Shown in pieces: positions 45,120 to 54,961 of a stretch of DNA of 64,000 nt. The notes below the pieces were generated by a model. That model did not search any database. It saw only the letters and a list, made by a program, of their open reading frames with translations, and had not been told where the DNA came from. Source of the stretch: Candidatus Sphingomonas phytovorans (GTDB taxonomy: Bacteria > Pseudomonadota > Alphaproteobacteria > Sphingomonadales > Sphingomonadaceae); the NCBI GenBank assembly GCA_029202385.1, contig CP119314.1, forward strand, positions 1,862,501-1,926,500, given 5' to 3'. How positions within the stretch are numbered: the first letter of the stretch is position 1; each line of letters starts with the position of its first letter. The translations under genes were made by a program, and so were the position numbers.

Positions 45120-45686
45120 ATGCCGATGGACCCGCTTCCCGATCTTGCCGCGCTGTCGCTCGCCGATATCGCGCGCCTCGCCGGGGAACGGAAACTGCCG
45201 CCGGTCGAACGCTGGAACCCGACTCATTGCGGCGACAGCGAGATGCGCATCGCGCGCGACGGGACCTGGTTCCATCAGGGATCGCCGATCGGGCGTCAGG
45301 CGATGGTCCGGCTGTTCTCGACGATCCTGCGTCGTGAGGAGGATGGCGGCTATGTGCTCGTCACGCCAGTCGAGAAGCTCGATATCGCGGTGGAGGACGC
45401 GCCTTTCGTCGCGGTAGAGATGAAGGTCGAAGGCGAAGGTCGCGATTCGCGGCTGGCCTTTCGCCTCAACACCGGCGATCTGGTGACGGCCGGCAGCGAC
45501 CATCCCCTGCGTTTCGAAGAACGCGGGGATAGCCCCCGCCCCTATCTCCATGTCCGGGGCGGGCTGGAGGCGCTGGTCGCCCGGACGGTCTATTACGATC
45601 TCGCCGCAATCGCGCTGGCGGGCGACGATGTGCCGCCCGGCGTGTGGAGCAACGGCGCCTTCTTCCCTCTGGAGCGGACTGAATGA
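45120..45686 (+). CDS. DUF1285 domain protein
   Basis: A 188-residue protein of the DUF1285 family. It has PPVERWNPTHCGDSEMRIARDGTWFHQGSPIGRQAMVRLFSTILRREEDGGYVLVTPVEKLDI, the family core of strands. Structural studies of relatives suggest a regulatory beta-fold, but no biochemical role is established. Its stop overlaps the NUDIX start by 4 bases (ATGA). Start at 45120 or 45126. Confidence 0.85.
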   Translation: MPMDPLPDLAALSLADIARLAGERKLPPVERWNPTHCGDSEMRIARDGTWFHQGSPIGRQAMVRLFSTILRREEDGGYVLVTPVEKLDIAVEDAPFVAVEMKVEGEGRDSRLAFRLNTGDLVTAGSDHPLRFEERGDSPRPYLHVRGGLEALVARTVYYDLAAIALAGDDVPPGVWSNGAFFPLERTE

Positions 45687-46285
45687 CCCTTGCCGATCGC
45701 CTGCGCAACGCGCTCGAAGCCGGACACGGCATGGATACCGTGCTACTGACCGGGGACCATCGCGACCTTGAACTCGATCAGTCGACGCCGCTGATGAACG
45801 CCGCCGTGCTCGTCGCCGTCACCGATCGTTCAAGGCCCGGCGTCATCCTGACCCAGCGTACCGACACCTTGTCGCGCCACCCCGGCCAGGTCGCCTTTCC
45901 CGGCGGCCGGATCGACCCGGGCGACAGCGGCGCGATCGACGCGGCGCTGCGCGAGGCGGAAGAGGAGATCGCCCTGCCGCGCGACCGGGTGATCGTGATC
46001 GGGGAGGCCGACCGCTATCGCACCGTCACTGGCTTCGACGTGACCCCGGTGATCGGCATCGTCCCACCCGACCTGATCCTGGTTCCCAGCGCGGCCGAAG
46101 TGGCGCAGGTGTTCGAGGTGCCGCTCGATTTCGTCCTCGACGCCGCGAACCATGTCGAGGCGACCGTCGAATGGCAGGGCCGCAACCGGCATTATTATGA
46201 GATCAACTGGGACGGCCACCGCATCTGGGGCGCGACCGCCGCGATGATCGTCAATCTCTCCCGGCGGCTGCGATGGAACGGATGA
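45683..46285 (+). CDS. NUDIX hydrolase of the CoA-pyrophosphatase type
   Basis: A 200-residue NUDIX enzyme. The family extension LTQRTDTLSRHPGQVAFPGGRIDPGD, leading into the Nudix box with REAEEEI, is the NudL/CoA-diphosphatase signature (UPF0035). It would cleave CoA to phosphopantetheine and adenosine 3',5'-bisphosphate. It overlaps the DUF1285 stop and the cca start, forming a tight DUF1285-nudix-cca unit. Confidence 0.88.
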   Translation: MTLADRLRNALEAGHGMDTVLLTGDHRDLELDQSTPLMNAAVLVAVTDRSRPGVILTQRTDTLSRHPGQVAFPGGRIDPGDSGAIDAALREAEEEIALPRDRVIVIGEADRYRTVTGFDVTPVIGIVPPDLILVPSAAEVAQVFEVPLDFVLDAANHVEATVEWQGRNRHYYEINWDGHRIWGATAAMIVNLSRRLRWNG

Positions 46286-47478
46286 TCCTGCCGCAGGCCG
46301 CGTGGCGCGGACGCGACGGACTGGTGGGGCTCTGCGACGTGCTGGGCGCAGCCGAAGGCAAGGTGCGCTTCGTCGGCGGCGCCGTGCGCGACACGCTGCT
46401 CGGCATCGACGTGGCCGATGTCGATCTCGCGACGACTCATTCTCCCGACCGGGTAATCGCCCTGCTCAAGGGCAATGGCATCAAGGCAGTGCCGACCGGC
46501 CTCGCGCACGGCACGGTGACGGCAGTGCTGTCCGGCGGTCCAGTCGAGGTGACCACCCTCCGCTGCGATGTCGCCACTGATGGCCGGCACGCGACCGTCG
46601 CCTTCACCGACGACTGGCAGGAGGACGCCGCGCGACGCGATTTCACGATGAACGCGCTCTACGCGGATCCACTGACCGGGAAGATCTTCGATTATTTCGG
46701 CGGGATCGACGATCTGGAGGCGCGTCGGGTGCGCTTCATCGGCGATCCGCTGAAACGAATCGCCGAGGATCATCTGCGCATCCTGCGCTTCTTCCGCTTC
46801 CACGCCCGGTTCGGCGACGCACCGGACGAGGCCGGGCTGGATGCCTGCACTGAACGCGCGAACGACCTGATGGCCCTGTCGCGCGAGCGGATCGCGGCCG
46901 AACTGCTCCGGCTGCTGGTCGCGGTGCACGCAGTCCGCGTCGTCGACCTGATGATCGACCATGCGATCTTCGTCCCGGTACTTCCGGAAATCGAAAGCAC
47001 CGGACAACTGGCGCGGCTGGTCGCGCGTGAGGCCGCGGCGGGGATCGATCCGGATCCGATCCGGCGGCTCGCATCGCTGCTCCCGGCGGACACCCGCGTG
47101 GCGGACGATATCGGCGCGCGGCTGAAACTGTCCAAGGTCGAGCGGCGACGACTGGTCAGCGCCGCCGAGCCAGTGGGCGACGAGCCGGCGACGGTGATCG
47201 GCTACCGGCTCGGCAGGGACCTGGCGATCGATCGCCTGCTCCTGTCGGATCGTCCGGAAAAGGACGTGACGTCCCTACTCGCCTGGGAATCCCCTGCCCT
47301 GCCGCTCACCGGCGGCGCCCTGGTCGAACGCGGCCTGCGCAAGGGCCCCGAGGTCGCGCGCACGCTGCGCCAGATCGAGGAGCAATGGATCGCCGAGGGC
47401 TTTCCTGATGCAGCGCGGGTGAACCAGATCGCCGACGCGGCGACCGCTCAGTTCCTGCGGGCTTCCAGCAGCGAATAG
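46273..47478 (+). CDS. cca: CCA-adding tRNA nucleotidyltransferase
   Basis: A 401-residue class II nucleotidyltransferase that builds or repairs the tRNA 3' CCA end. The catalytic motif VRFVGGAVRDTLLG is followed by DVADVDLATTH, with the metal-binding Asp pair. RRDFTMNALYAD and the downstream RRVRFIGDPLKRIAEDHLRILRFFRFHARFG complete the fold. It starts 13 bases inside the NUDIX gene. Two tRNA-like sequences later in the window lack an encoded CCA, so the enzyme would be needed for them. Confidence 0.94.
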   Translation: MERMILPQAAWRGRDGLVGLCDVLGAAEGKVRFVGGAVRDTLLGIDVADVDLATTHSPDRVIALLKGNGIKAVPTGLAHGTVTAVLSGGPVEVTTLRCDVATDGRHATVAFTDDWQEDAARRDFTMNALYADPLTGKIFDYFGGIDDLEARRVRFIGDPLKRIAEDHLRILRFFRFHARFGDAPDEAGLDACTERANDLMALSRERIAAELLRLLVAVHAVRVVDLMIDHAIFVPVLPEIESTGQLARLVAREAAAGIDPDPIRRLASLLPADTRVADDIGARLKLSKVERRRLVSAAEPVGDEPATVIGYRLGRDLAIDRLLLSDRPEKDVTSLLAWESPALPLTGGALVERGLRKGPEVARTLRQIEEQWIAEGFPDAARVNQIADAATAQFLRASSSE

Positions 47479-49163
47479 GCCGCGTCGGCCTCGAGCGGCC
47501 GCGCATAGACGAAGCCCTGGCCATAGGTGCAGCCAAGCGCGGCGAGCGTCTGGGCAAGTTCGTTGGTCTCGATTCCCTCGGCCGTCGTCTGCATACCAAG
47601 CGCCTGGGCAAGCGACAGGATGGCACGCACGATCGCGATCTTGTCGCGGTCGGCAAGCATGCCGGTCACGAAGCTGCGGTCGATCTTGAGAATATCGATC
47701 GGCAGCTTCTGGAGATAGGCGAGGTTCGAATAGCCGGTGCCGAAATCGTCCATCGCCAGCGTCGTGCCGAGCCCCTTCAGCGCATGCATGATTCCCGCGA
47801 TTCGATCGGGATCAGTGACGAGCGCGCTTTCGGTGAGTTCAAGGGTGAGGCGCGAACCGTCAAGGCCGTTGCCGGTGAGCGCGCGCTCGACCACCGGCGC
47901 GATGCTGTCGCGCTGGAGCTGGATCGCCGACAGGTTGACCGCGAGCTTCACGCCGCAATTGCCGCCCGCCCGCGCGTCCCATCCGGCAAGCGTGCGCACC
48001 GCCTCCTCGATCGCCCAGCGACCGAGCGGAACGATCAGCCCCGATTCCTCGGCGACCGGAATGAAATCGCAGGGCGAAAATTCGGTGCCGTCGTCGTCGG
48101 CCCATCGCGCCAGTGATTCGAAGCAGACGATCTGTCCGGTCGCAAGATCGCAAATCGGCTGGAAGCTGAGCCGAAGCTGCCCCCGGTCGAGCGCGCGGCG
48201 CAGCGCGGTCTCCATGCCGAACTGCTCGCGCGCGATGTCGAACGCCTGGGTCTGATAGGCTTCGGCGCGACCGCTGGTCTTGGACCGCCGCACCGCGAAT
48301 TGGGCGTGCCGGATCAGTTCCTCGGCATCGTCGACCTGGCTCGACCCGAAGGCGATGCCGATCGAGCAAGCGACCCGGATCTCGAAATCGGAAAGCTGGA
48401 ACGGCGTGCCCAGCGCGCCCTGGATTCGCCTGGCGACATGGTCGGCGTCACCGGGACCATCCTCGAGCGTCAGCAGGATACCGAATTCATCACCACCGGT
48501 CCGGGCGAGCACGTCGTGCGCGCGCAGGATGCCCTTGAGACGCCGGGCAACGGTGATGAGCAACTCGTCGCCGGCCATCGACCCGAGGCAGGCGTTCACG
48601 CGGCTGAAACGATCGAGATCGACGATGAGCACGGCGTAGCGCGCCTGCTGTGTCGTGTCGTCGATCAGCGCCTCGAGATGATCGCTGAAGCCGGCGCGAT
48701 TGGCGAGGCCGGTCAGGCTGTCGGTCATCATCTCGCGACGAAGATTATGCTCGGTGCGCAATTCGGACGTCTGGTCGATCAGGGTGACGAGGCAGCGCCC
48801 CTCGGCGTTGCGCGTCAGGCGCGCAAGCGTGACCTGATAATAGCGGCAATCGACTGCGTCGCCGAATTGCCAGGGGAAATCCTCGCGCAGCGAATCGCTC
48901 TGGACGAACTTGGTGATCCGCGTCGCAATCAGCGAGATCAGCGGCGACGCACCGCTCGCGGAACCAAGGCCGGCCTGGCGGAACGGCCGGTTTGCCATCT
49001 GGATGGACACATCGCCGTCGGCCGCGATCACGAGCGCCGCCGGGATGGGAAGGAGATCGAACGTCGCTCCGATCCGGTCCAGATCGTTCATGCGCGCGTC
49101 ACCGGCCTCCATCGATACGGGAGGCTCTTCCGCTTTCAAGACCCGGGACCTGAACGGCATCAT
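47448..49163 (-). CDS. GGDEF/EAL diguanylate cyclase-phosphodiesterase
   Basis: A 571-residue cyclic-di-GMP enzyme. An N-terminal PAS-like sensor segment (about 20-115) precedes a GGDEF domain. The catalytic motif is GGDEF in LARTGGDEFGIL, intact, so diguanylate cyclase activity is possible. The EAL domain (about 310-565) has ESL in CFESLARW instead of EAL. It keeps LELTESAL, MDDFGTGYSNL and LKIDRSFVTG, so phosphodiesterase activity remains plausible. The start is uncertain among 49163, 49112 and 49091. It overlaps cca convergently by 31 bases. Confidence 0.9.
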   Translation of the reverse strand: MMPFRSRVLKAEEPPVSMEAGDARMNDLDRIGATFDLLPIPAALVIAADGDVSIQMANRPFRQAGLGSASGASPLISLIATRITKFVQSDSLREDFPWQFGDAVDCRYYQVTLARLTRNAEGRCLVTLIDQTSELRTEHNLRREMMTDSLTGLANRAGFSDHLEALIDDTTQQARYAVLIVDLDRFSRVNACLGSMAGDELLITVARRLKGILRAHDVLARTGGDEFGILLTLEDGPGDADHVARRIQGALGTPFQLSDFEIRVACSIGIAFGSSQVDDAEELIRHAQFAVRRSKTSGRAEAYQTQAFDIAREQFGMETALRRALDRGQLRLSFQPICDLATGQIVCFESLARWADDDGTEFSPCDFIPVAEESGLIVPLGRWAIEEAVRTLAGWDARAGGNCGVKLAVNLSAIQLQRDSIAPVVERALTGNGLDGSRLTLELTESALVTDPDRIAGIMHALKGLGTTLAMDDFGTGYSNLAYLQKLPIDILKIDRSFVTGMLADRDKIAIVRAILSLAQALGMQTTAEGIETNELAQTLAALGCTYGQGFVYARPLEADAAYSLLEARRN

Positions 49164-49243
49164 CCAGGGTAGCGTTACCGGGAACAGGTTAAAAGCGGCT
49201 GAAGCTTGCACAGTATTTCAGCCACTTGATACCACCAAAATGG

Positions 49244-51496
49244 CTAGAAACGGTTATCCCTTGGAAAGCCGGTGGGTGGCATTCGCCCGGCCGCGCCGCG
49301 TGCCGCGCGCCACGGTGCAAGATCGCTTTCGGTACGAGTCCGTCCACTCTCGCCGCCCATCGCCCAGCTCAGCCCGTCAGCGAAGACGAAAGTGATCGCA
49401 TCGGACAGGCCACCGTCGCGATACCGCTGCAACTGGACACCCTGGCCACGCGCCAGTTCAGCCAGCTCGGTCAATGGAAAGACGAGCAGGCGGCGGTTGT
49501 CGCCGATCGCCGCGACATAATCGGCCGCCGGATCGACCGGGCGCACGATCTTCAGCTTCGCGCCCAGACGCGGCGTCACCACCGTCTTGCCCTTGCGCGT
49601 CTCGGCGATCGTATCCGCCGTCCGCACGATGAAGCCGCGGCCGTCGGTGGCGGCGACCAGCAGCTTCTCAGCACGGCTCGCCGGCATCAAAGCGACGATC
49701 CCGACATCGCCGTCGAGATCGATCATCGCCCGCACCGGCTCGCCAAAACCGCGGCCGCCAGGCAGCTTGTCCGCCGCGAGCGTGTAGAAACGGCCATTCT
49801 CCGCCGCGAGCAGGATCTTGTCAGTCGTCTGCGCGAAGAAATGCAGGAAGGCCGCGTCGCCTTCCTTGAACTTCAGGTCGGCCGCGGCGGCAGGCTCGAT
49901 ATGGCCCTTCATCGCCCTGATCCACCCCCGCTGCGACAGGATCACGGTGATCGGCTCCCGCTCGATCATCGCCTCGAGCGGGATTTCGCGGGCGGGGGCA
50001 GCTTCTTCGATCGTGGTGCGGCGCTTGCCCAGTTCGGTTTCCAGGCCGTAGCGATCGCGCAGCTTGGCGAAGTCCTTCTTCAGCCGGGTCCGCTGGCGCG
50101 CGTCGCTGCCGAGCAACGCCTCAAGGCCTGCCTTCTCGGTTTCCAGCCCGTCGCGCTCCTTGCGAAGCTCCATCTCCTCGAGCCGTCGCAGCGAGCGCAG
50201 GCGCATGTTCAGGATCGCCTCGGCCTGGCGGTCGGTCAATTCGAACTCGGCGGTCATCACCGGCTTGGGCTCATCCTCGGTGCGGATGATCTCGATCACC
50301 CGGTCCAGGTTGAGGAAGGCGATGATGTAGCCGTCCAGCAGTTCCATCCGGTCGGCGATCTTGGCCAGCCGGTGCGCGGTACGACGCTGGAGCACGATGA
50401 ACTGGTGATCGACCCAGCCTAACAGCGCCTCGCGCAGGGACATCACGCGTGGGGTACGGCGCGCGTCGAGCACGTTGAGGTTGAGGCTGACCCGATTTTC
50501 CAGATCACTCATCCGGAACAGGCTTTCCATCAGCAGGGTCGCATCGACCGTGCGAGCGCGCGGCTCGATGACGATGCGCACCTCCGAATCGGATTCGTCG
50601 CGCACGTCCGCCAGGATCGGAAGCTTCTTGTCGTTGATGATCGTCGCAATCTGCTCGATCAGCTTGCCCTTCTGGACGCCGTACGGAATCTCGGTGACGA
50701 TCGCGTTCCAGGTGCCGCGACCCTGGTCCTCGACATGCCAGCGCGCCCGGACACGGAAGCCGCCGCGCCCGGTGGCATAGGCTTCGGCGATCGCGGCCGC
50801 GCTGTCGACCACTTGCCCGCCGGTCGGAAAATCCGGCCCCTTCACATGCTCCAGCACCTGCGCGTCGCTCGCCTCCGGCTGGTCGATCAGCAGGATCGCG
50901 GCGTCGAACAGTTCGGCGGCATTGTGCGGCGGGATGCTCGTCGCCATGCCGACCGCGATGCCGGCGGCACCATTGGCAAGCAGGTTCGGGAACATGCCCG
51001 GGAACAGCTCGGGCTCCTGGTCTTCGCCATTGTAGGTAGGACGGTAGTCGACGGCGTCTTCGTCGAGGCCGTCCATCAGGTCGATCGCGACCTGAGTCAG
51101 CCGCGCCTCGGTGTAGCGATAGGCGGCGGCGTTATCGCCATCGATATTGCCGAAATTGCCCTGCCCGTCGACGAGCGGATACCGCATGGCAAAGCTCTGC
51201 GCGAGGCGAACCATCGCGTCATAGACCGACTGGTCGCCATGCGGATGATATTTACCGATCACGTCGCCGACGACGCGGGCGCATTTCTTGTAGCCCTGCG
51301 CCGGATCGAGCCGAAGCAGGCGCATCGCCCAGAGCAGGCGCCGGTGAACGGGTTTCAGCCCATCGCGGACATCGGGCAGCGAGCGCGCCGTGATCGTGGA
51401 GAGCGCATAGACGAGGTAGCGCTCCGACAGAGCACTGTCGAAGGGCGCGTCGACGATGGCGTTGAAGGGATCGGGCTCTTGGATATCGGTAGGCAT
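49244..51496 (-). CDS. parC: DNA topoisomerase IV subunit A
   Basis: A 750-residue type IIA topoisomerase subunit. The N-terminal winged-helix/tower region starts [45 protein letters not shown]. The active-site tyrosine lies in [12 protein letters not shown]. The C-terminal beta-pinwheel blades are visible in strands such as [21 protein letters not shown]. The absence of a GyrA-box QRRGGKG favours ParC over GyrA. It is 80 bases upstream of the GGDEF/EAL gene. Confidence 0.95.
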   Translation of the reverse strand: MPTDIQEPDPFNAIVDAPFDSALSERYLVYALSTITARSLPDVRDGLKPVHRRLLWAMRLLRLDPAQGYKKCARVVGDVIGKYHPHGDQSVYDAMVRLAQSFAMRYPLVDGQGNFGNIDGDNAAAYRYTEARLTQVAIDLMDGLDEDAVDYRPTYNGEDQEPELFPGMFPNLLANGAAGIAVGMATSIPPHNAAELFDAAILLIDQPEASDAQVLEHVKGPDFPTGGQVVDSAAAIAEAYATGRGGFRVRARWHVEDQGRGTWNAIVTEIPYGVQKGKLIEQIATIINDKKLPILADVRDESDSEVRIVIEPRARTVDATLLMESLFRMSDLENRVSLNLNVLDARRTPRVMSLREALLGWVDHQFIVLQRRTAHRLAKIADRMELLDGYIIAFLNLDRVIEIIRTEDEPKPVMTAEFELTDRQAEAILNMRLRSLRRLEEMELRKERDGLETEKAGLEALLGSDARQRTRLKKDFAKLRDRYGLETELGKRRTTIEEAAPAREIPLEAMIEREPITVILSQRGWIRAMKGHIEPAAAADLKFKEGDAAFLHFFAQTTDKILLAAENGRFYTLAADKLPGGRGFGEPVRAMIDLDGDVGIVALMPASRAEKLLVAATDGRGFIVRTADTIAETRKGKTVVTPRLGAKLKIVRPVDPAADYVAAIGDNRRLLVFPLTELAELARGQGVQLQRYRDGGLSDAITFVFADGLSWAMGGESGRTRTESDLAPWRAARGAAGRMPPTGFPRDNRF

Positions 51497-51548
51497 TGGG
51501 CCCCGGTTAGCAGGCGGAATCGGGCTAGGCTAGGATCGGGCGGTCTGT

Positions 51549-52448
51549 TCAGACCGGGCTCGGCAGGTCGCGCGCCAGCTCGGCGAACAGCCATTCACGG
51601 AATCGCTTGATCTTGGGCACGCCGCGCCGTGCCTCGGGGCAGACCAGCCAATAGGCATAGCCGCGGGTCGATACTTGCTCGAACGGCCGCACCAGCCGGC
51701 GGTCGGCCAGATCGTTGCGCCAGAAGAAAGGGGTCAACATCGCCATGCCCTGCCCGGCCATCGCCGCATGGCCTTCATGCGCCTGGGAATCGAGCCTGAC
51801 GCCGCGGCGGGGCATCCTGTCCGGCGCGTCGACGCCGGCCTCGCGCAGCCAATGGGACCACCAGCTGTCGTGCGGGCTGATCAACGGCAGGCGGAGCAGG
51901 TCGGCCGGCTCGAACACGGGCCCATGGCGCCGCTGGAAACCCGGGCTGCACATCGGCGTGAAATCGATCGGCAACACCAGGTCCTGCGAGAGATCCGGCC
52001 ATGATCCGCGGCCGGCGCGGATGGCGATATCGACATCGTCGGTCGTGAAATCGGCCAGCATGTCACTGGTCAGCAGGCGCACCGCCATATCCGGATGCGC
52101 CATCTGGAAACTGCCGAGACGCCAGGCGAGCCAGGTATTGGCGAAGGTGTTGGAGGTGGAGACGGTCAGCAGCCCCTCATCCTCGGCGCGGATCGTGGCG
52201 AAGGCCGAATCGAGCGCATCGAAGGCACGGCCCACCTGCGGCGCGATCCGGCGGGCTGCCTCGGTCAGGAGGACGCGCTTCTTCTCGCGGCGGAACAACG
52301 GCACGCCGAGCCGCTCTTCGAGCAGCTTCACCTGATAGCTCACCGCCGCCTGAGTCATGCCGAGTTCGGCCGCCGCGGCAGTGAAATTCTCGTGGCGCGC
52401 AGCCGCCTCGAACACCCGGACAGCGGAGAGAGGCGGAATGCGGCGCAT
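51549..52448 (-). CDS. LysR-family transcriptional regulator (GcvA-like)
   Basis: A 299-residue LysR regulator. The helix-turn-helix is in the first 60 residues (FEAAARHENFTAAAAELGMTQAAVSYQVKLLEERLGVPLFRR). The effector domain follows, with LTVSTSNTFANTWLAWRLGSF. It resembles the GcvA/AmpR-like branch. Its start at 52448 faces a small divergent gene 106 bases away, which is the likely target, as LysR regulators commonly control their divergent neighbour. Confidence 0.92.
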   Translation of the reverse strand: MRRIPPLSAVRVFEAAARHENFTAAAAELGMTQAAVSYQVKLLEERLGVPLFRREKKRVLLTEAARRIAPQVGRAFDALDSAFATIRAEDEGLLTVSTSNTFANTWLAWRLGSFQMAHPDMAVRLLTSDMLADFTTDDVDIAIRAGRGSWPDLSQDLVLPIDFTPMCSPGFQRRHGPVFEPADLLRLPLISPHDSWWSHWLREAGVDAPDRMPRRGVRLDSQAHEGHAAMAGQGMAMLTPFFWRNDLADRRLVRPFEQVSTRGYAYWLVCPEARRGVPKIKRFREWLFAELARDLPSPV

Positions 52449-52554
52449 ATTCGATGGATAAGGCAGGCTTATGGATCGTGTCCAACGATTTGTTGGCGCC
52501 CCAATGAGCACAGGCGCATATCCGTTTCGTGATCAACGCCAGCAAAAAAGGAGA

Positions 52555-52743
52555 ATGGCGGTGCGTGACGATTTCTACAGCCAGGCCTGGGCCGGTAATC
52601 ACCAGCATCTGAGCAAGACGATCCATAAGCTGTTTCGCGCGGCGATGGATGCTTTCGACAAGCTCCAGGCCCATCAGTTCGACGCGCCCTGGCGCGCGCG
52701 ACGGGCCAAGGGCAAGACCCCGGCATTCAAGCCCGCTGCCTGA
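52555..52743 (+). CDS. Small conserved protein divergent from the LysR gene
   Basis: A 62-residue protein, MAVRDDFYSQAWAGNHQHLSKTI then HKLFRAAMDAFDKLQAHQFDAPW and a basic RARRAKGKT tail. It has two amphipathic helices and no membrane segment. AAGGAGA precedes the ATG by 1-2 bases of optimal spacing. Its position, divergent from a LysR regulator, suggests regulation by it. Function unknown; similar small proteins occur in sphingomonads. Confidence 0.65.
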   Translation: MAVRDDFYSQAWAGNHQHLSKTIHKLFRAAMDAFDKLQAHQFDAPWRARRAKGKTPAFKPAA

Positions 52744-52791
52744 TACTCGGCGGTTTTCGACACTGTCGCGGGGAACGCGTATCGGGGAAGC

Positions 52792-53709
52792 ATGTTCAGG
52801 CTTGCCCCGATCGCGCTTCTCGCGTTGATCCCTGCGGTGATGACCGCAACTGCTCCCTCCCTGCTCACCTGGGCCGATCTCACCGCGAGACCGCAGCCGA
52901 GACCCGATGCGACGATCGCCTATGGCGACGACGACATGCAGAAGGTCGATGTCTGGCTGCCCGCGGGCAAAGGCCCATTGCCGACCCCATTGCCGCCCCC
53001 ACTGCCGACCGTCGTGATGGTGCATGGCGGCTGCTGGACGACCAGTATCGCCGATCGCAGCCTGATGAACTGGATCGCCGATGACCTCCGCAAGGACGGA
53101 ATCGCTGTCTGGAATATTGATTATCGAGGCGTTGATCGCCCGGGCGGCGGTTATCCCGGCACCTTCCTCGACGCGGCCGCGGCCGCCGATTCGCTGGTCG
53201 CAAACGCGAAGCGCTTCCATCTCGATACCGGGCATATCGTCGCGGTCGGCCATTCGGCCGGTGGCCATCTCGCCTTGTGGCTCGCCGCACGGCCGAAACT
53301 GCCCAAGGGCAGCCCGCTGCGCACCGCCGCACCGCTGCCGATCGCCCATGTGATCAGCCTTGGCGGACTGCCCGACCTGGAGGCGACGGCGGCCAGCCCG
53401 GACAATGGATGCGGCACCGATGTCGTCAGGCAGTTGGTCGGCCCGCCGGACGCCCGCCCTGACGTCTATGCCGATACCTCGATCCCGCGCCTGTTACCGA
53501 TTGGCGTGCCGCAGGATCTGGTCAACGGCCCCGAGGACAGGATCATCCCGATCCGGCTCGGCACCGGCTATGAGGCCAAGGCCAGGCAGGCAGGCGACAA
53601 CGCCAGGCTTCACATCGTGCCCGCGACCGGCCACGTCGAACTGGTGACACCCGATACCAAAGCCTGGACCGAGACCAAACGACTGATCCGCGCGGCGCTC
53701 AAACACTGA
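52792..53709 (+). CDS. Alpha/beta hydrolase (esterase/lipase-like)
   Basis: A 305-residue exported hydrolase with an N-terminal signal peptide. The oxyanion-hole motif VVMVHGGCW is followed by the nucleophile in VGHSAGGHLALW. Asp in VNGPEDRIIPI and His in PATGHVEL complete a hormone-sensitive-lipase/BD-FAE type triad. A 3-copy 12-base repeat (52975-53010) encodes PLPTPLPPPLPT just before the HGG motif. Substrate unknown. Confidence 0.87.
   Translation: MFRLAPIALLALIPAVMTATAPSLLTWADLTARPQPRPDATIAYGDDDMQKVDVWLPAGKGPLPTPLPPPLPTVVMVHGGCWTTSIADRSLMNWIADDLRKDGIAVWNIDYRGVDRPGGGYPGTFLDAAAAADSLVANAKRFHLDTGHIVAVGHSAGGHLALWLAARPKLPKGSPLRTAAPLPIAHVISLGGLPDLEATAASPDNGCGTDVVRQLVGPPDARPDVYADTSIPRLLPIGVPQDLVNGPEDRIIPIRLGTGYEAKARQAGDNARLHIVPATGHVELVTPDTKAWTETKRLIRAALKH
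52975..53010. repeat. Three tandem 12-base repeats inside the hydrolase gene
   Basis: Units CCATTGCCGACC, CCATTGCCGCCC and CCACTGCCGACC follow one another. They are in frame and code for Pro-Leu-Pro-Thr/Pro units before the oxyanion motif. Copy number could vary by slippage without breaking the frame. Confidence 0.7.
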
Positions 53710-53858
53710 CTCTGGAGGACGCGCGCTCGACGCTGCTGATCATCGCCGCGTCCATCTCGATCCGGAGTTCTCGAAACGGCACCCAGTCACCTGATCGACC
53801 ATTTCCGCGTTAACCATTTCTATACTATACTCTGCCCCGATCGACGGGGGAATCACCG

Positions 53859-54758
53859 ATGCGAATCGTGGCTGTGCTGGCGGCATTTCTTGTGCTCGCC
53901 GGATGCGAACAAGCACCCGGTCAGGCGAGCGGCGCTGCGGGCGCGCCATCGGATCAGCCGGTAAGCTCCCGATCTTCCAGCGCTTTCGACTATCACTATG
54001 CTTTCCGCATGCCCGGCTCGCGCATCGCAGCGGTGCAGGAAAGCCATGCTCGCGGCTGCGATCAGCTCGGCCCGGCGCGCTGCCGGATCATGGCGATCCG
54101 CTACAATGTCGACGATCGGAATCGTGTCGAGGCAACGCTGACGCTGAAACTCGATCCAACCGTCGCCCGCGCCTATGGCAAGGGGGCGACGGATGCCGTG
54201 ACCCGCGCGGGCGGGTCGATGACCGGGGCCGATATTGCCGGCGCCGATTCAGGCGCCGCCGCCGGGCGCAGCGACGGGGTCGTCGCCCGGTTGCGCGAGT
54301 CGCTAGGCAATGCCGAGGCGCAATTGCGGGGCAACGTCTCGCCCGAGGAGCGGGTACAGCTTTCAGCCAGGACGGATCGGCTTCGCGCCGCGATCGGCAC
54401 GATCGGCGAGGTCGACCAGGGTGTCGGCACCGGCGTGGCGACGACGCCGGTACTTCTCACCTATGCCTCGGGCAGCGCGGTGAGTGGCCTGGGCGGATCG
54501 GACGCCACTTTCGACACGGCCGGCCAGACGTTGCTGTCGTCGCTCGCCGGGCTGGCCACGATCCTCGCGGGCGTCGGCCCGTGGCTGCTCCTCCTGGTTG
54601 GCGGCGCGCTGATCCTGCGCCGGATCGTCCAGGGCCCGGCCGACCGGACGCCCGCCCCCGAATTGCCTTCAGCACCTCCTGAAACCGGCGAGGATCGTAC
54701 CGTGATCCAGCGCTGGTTCGCGCGCGACAACGAGCCGGAACCCGAACCAGCCAACTAG
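53859..54758 (+). CDS. DUF4349 domain lipoprotein
   Basis: A 299-residue lipoprotein (signal ending LVLAGC, Cys16). It has a DUF4349-like domain with FDYHYAFRMPGSRIAAVQESHARGCDQLG and EATLTLKLDPTVARAYGKG, a coiled central part and a C-terminal transmembrane helix (GLATILAGVGPWLLLLVGGALILRRI). A short charged tail follows. DUF4349 proteins have no firmly established role. TATACT elements lie at 53821-53831, 35 bases upstream. It is between the hydrolase and purC. Confidence 0.8.
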   Translation: MRIVAVLAAFLVLAGCEQAPGQASGAAGAPSDQPVSSRSSSAFDYHYAFRMPGSRIAAVQESHARGCDQLGPARCRIMAIRYNVDDRNRVEATLTLKLDPTVARAYGKGATDAVTRAGGSMTGADIAGADSGAAAGRSDGVVARLRESLGNAEAQLRGNVSPEERVQLSARTDRLRAAIGTIGEVDQGVGTGVATTPVLLTYASGSAVSGLGGSDATFDTAGQTLLSSLAGLATILAGVGPWLLLLVGGALILRRIVQGPADRTPAPELPSAPPETGEDRTVIQRWFARDNEPEPEPAN

Positions 54759-54961
54759 GCGCCGCAGGCGCCGTGAAACGTGGCAATCACAGTGTACACC
54801 TGCAGCATGTTTCCTGCGGGACACGTGCCGATCCCGACCGGAAAGGTCCCGGCCAAGCTGATTGCGCCGCCGTCGGCCTTCCGATATAGCGCCGGTCTTC
54901 CGGCCCCGGCCCGCGCATCCGCGCCGCCGGGGCTGCTCATTTTCCCAAGGGTAACGCCATC

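Noticed and set aside
49244..51496. Possible assignment as DNA gyrase subunit A
   Set aside because: No GyrA-box is seen in the C-terminal pinwheel and the length (750) fits ParC better.
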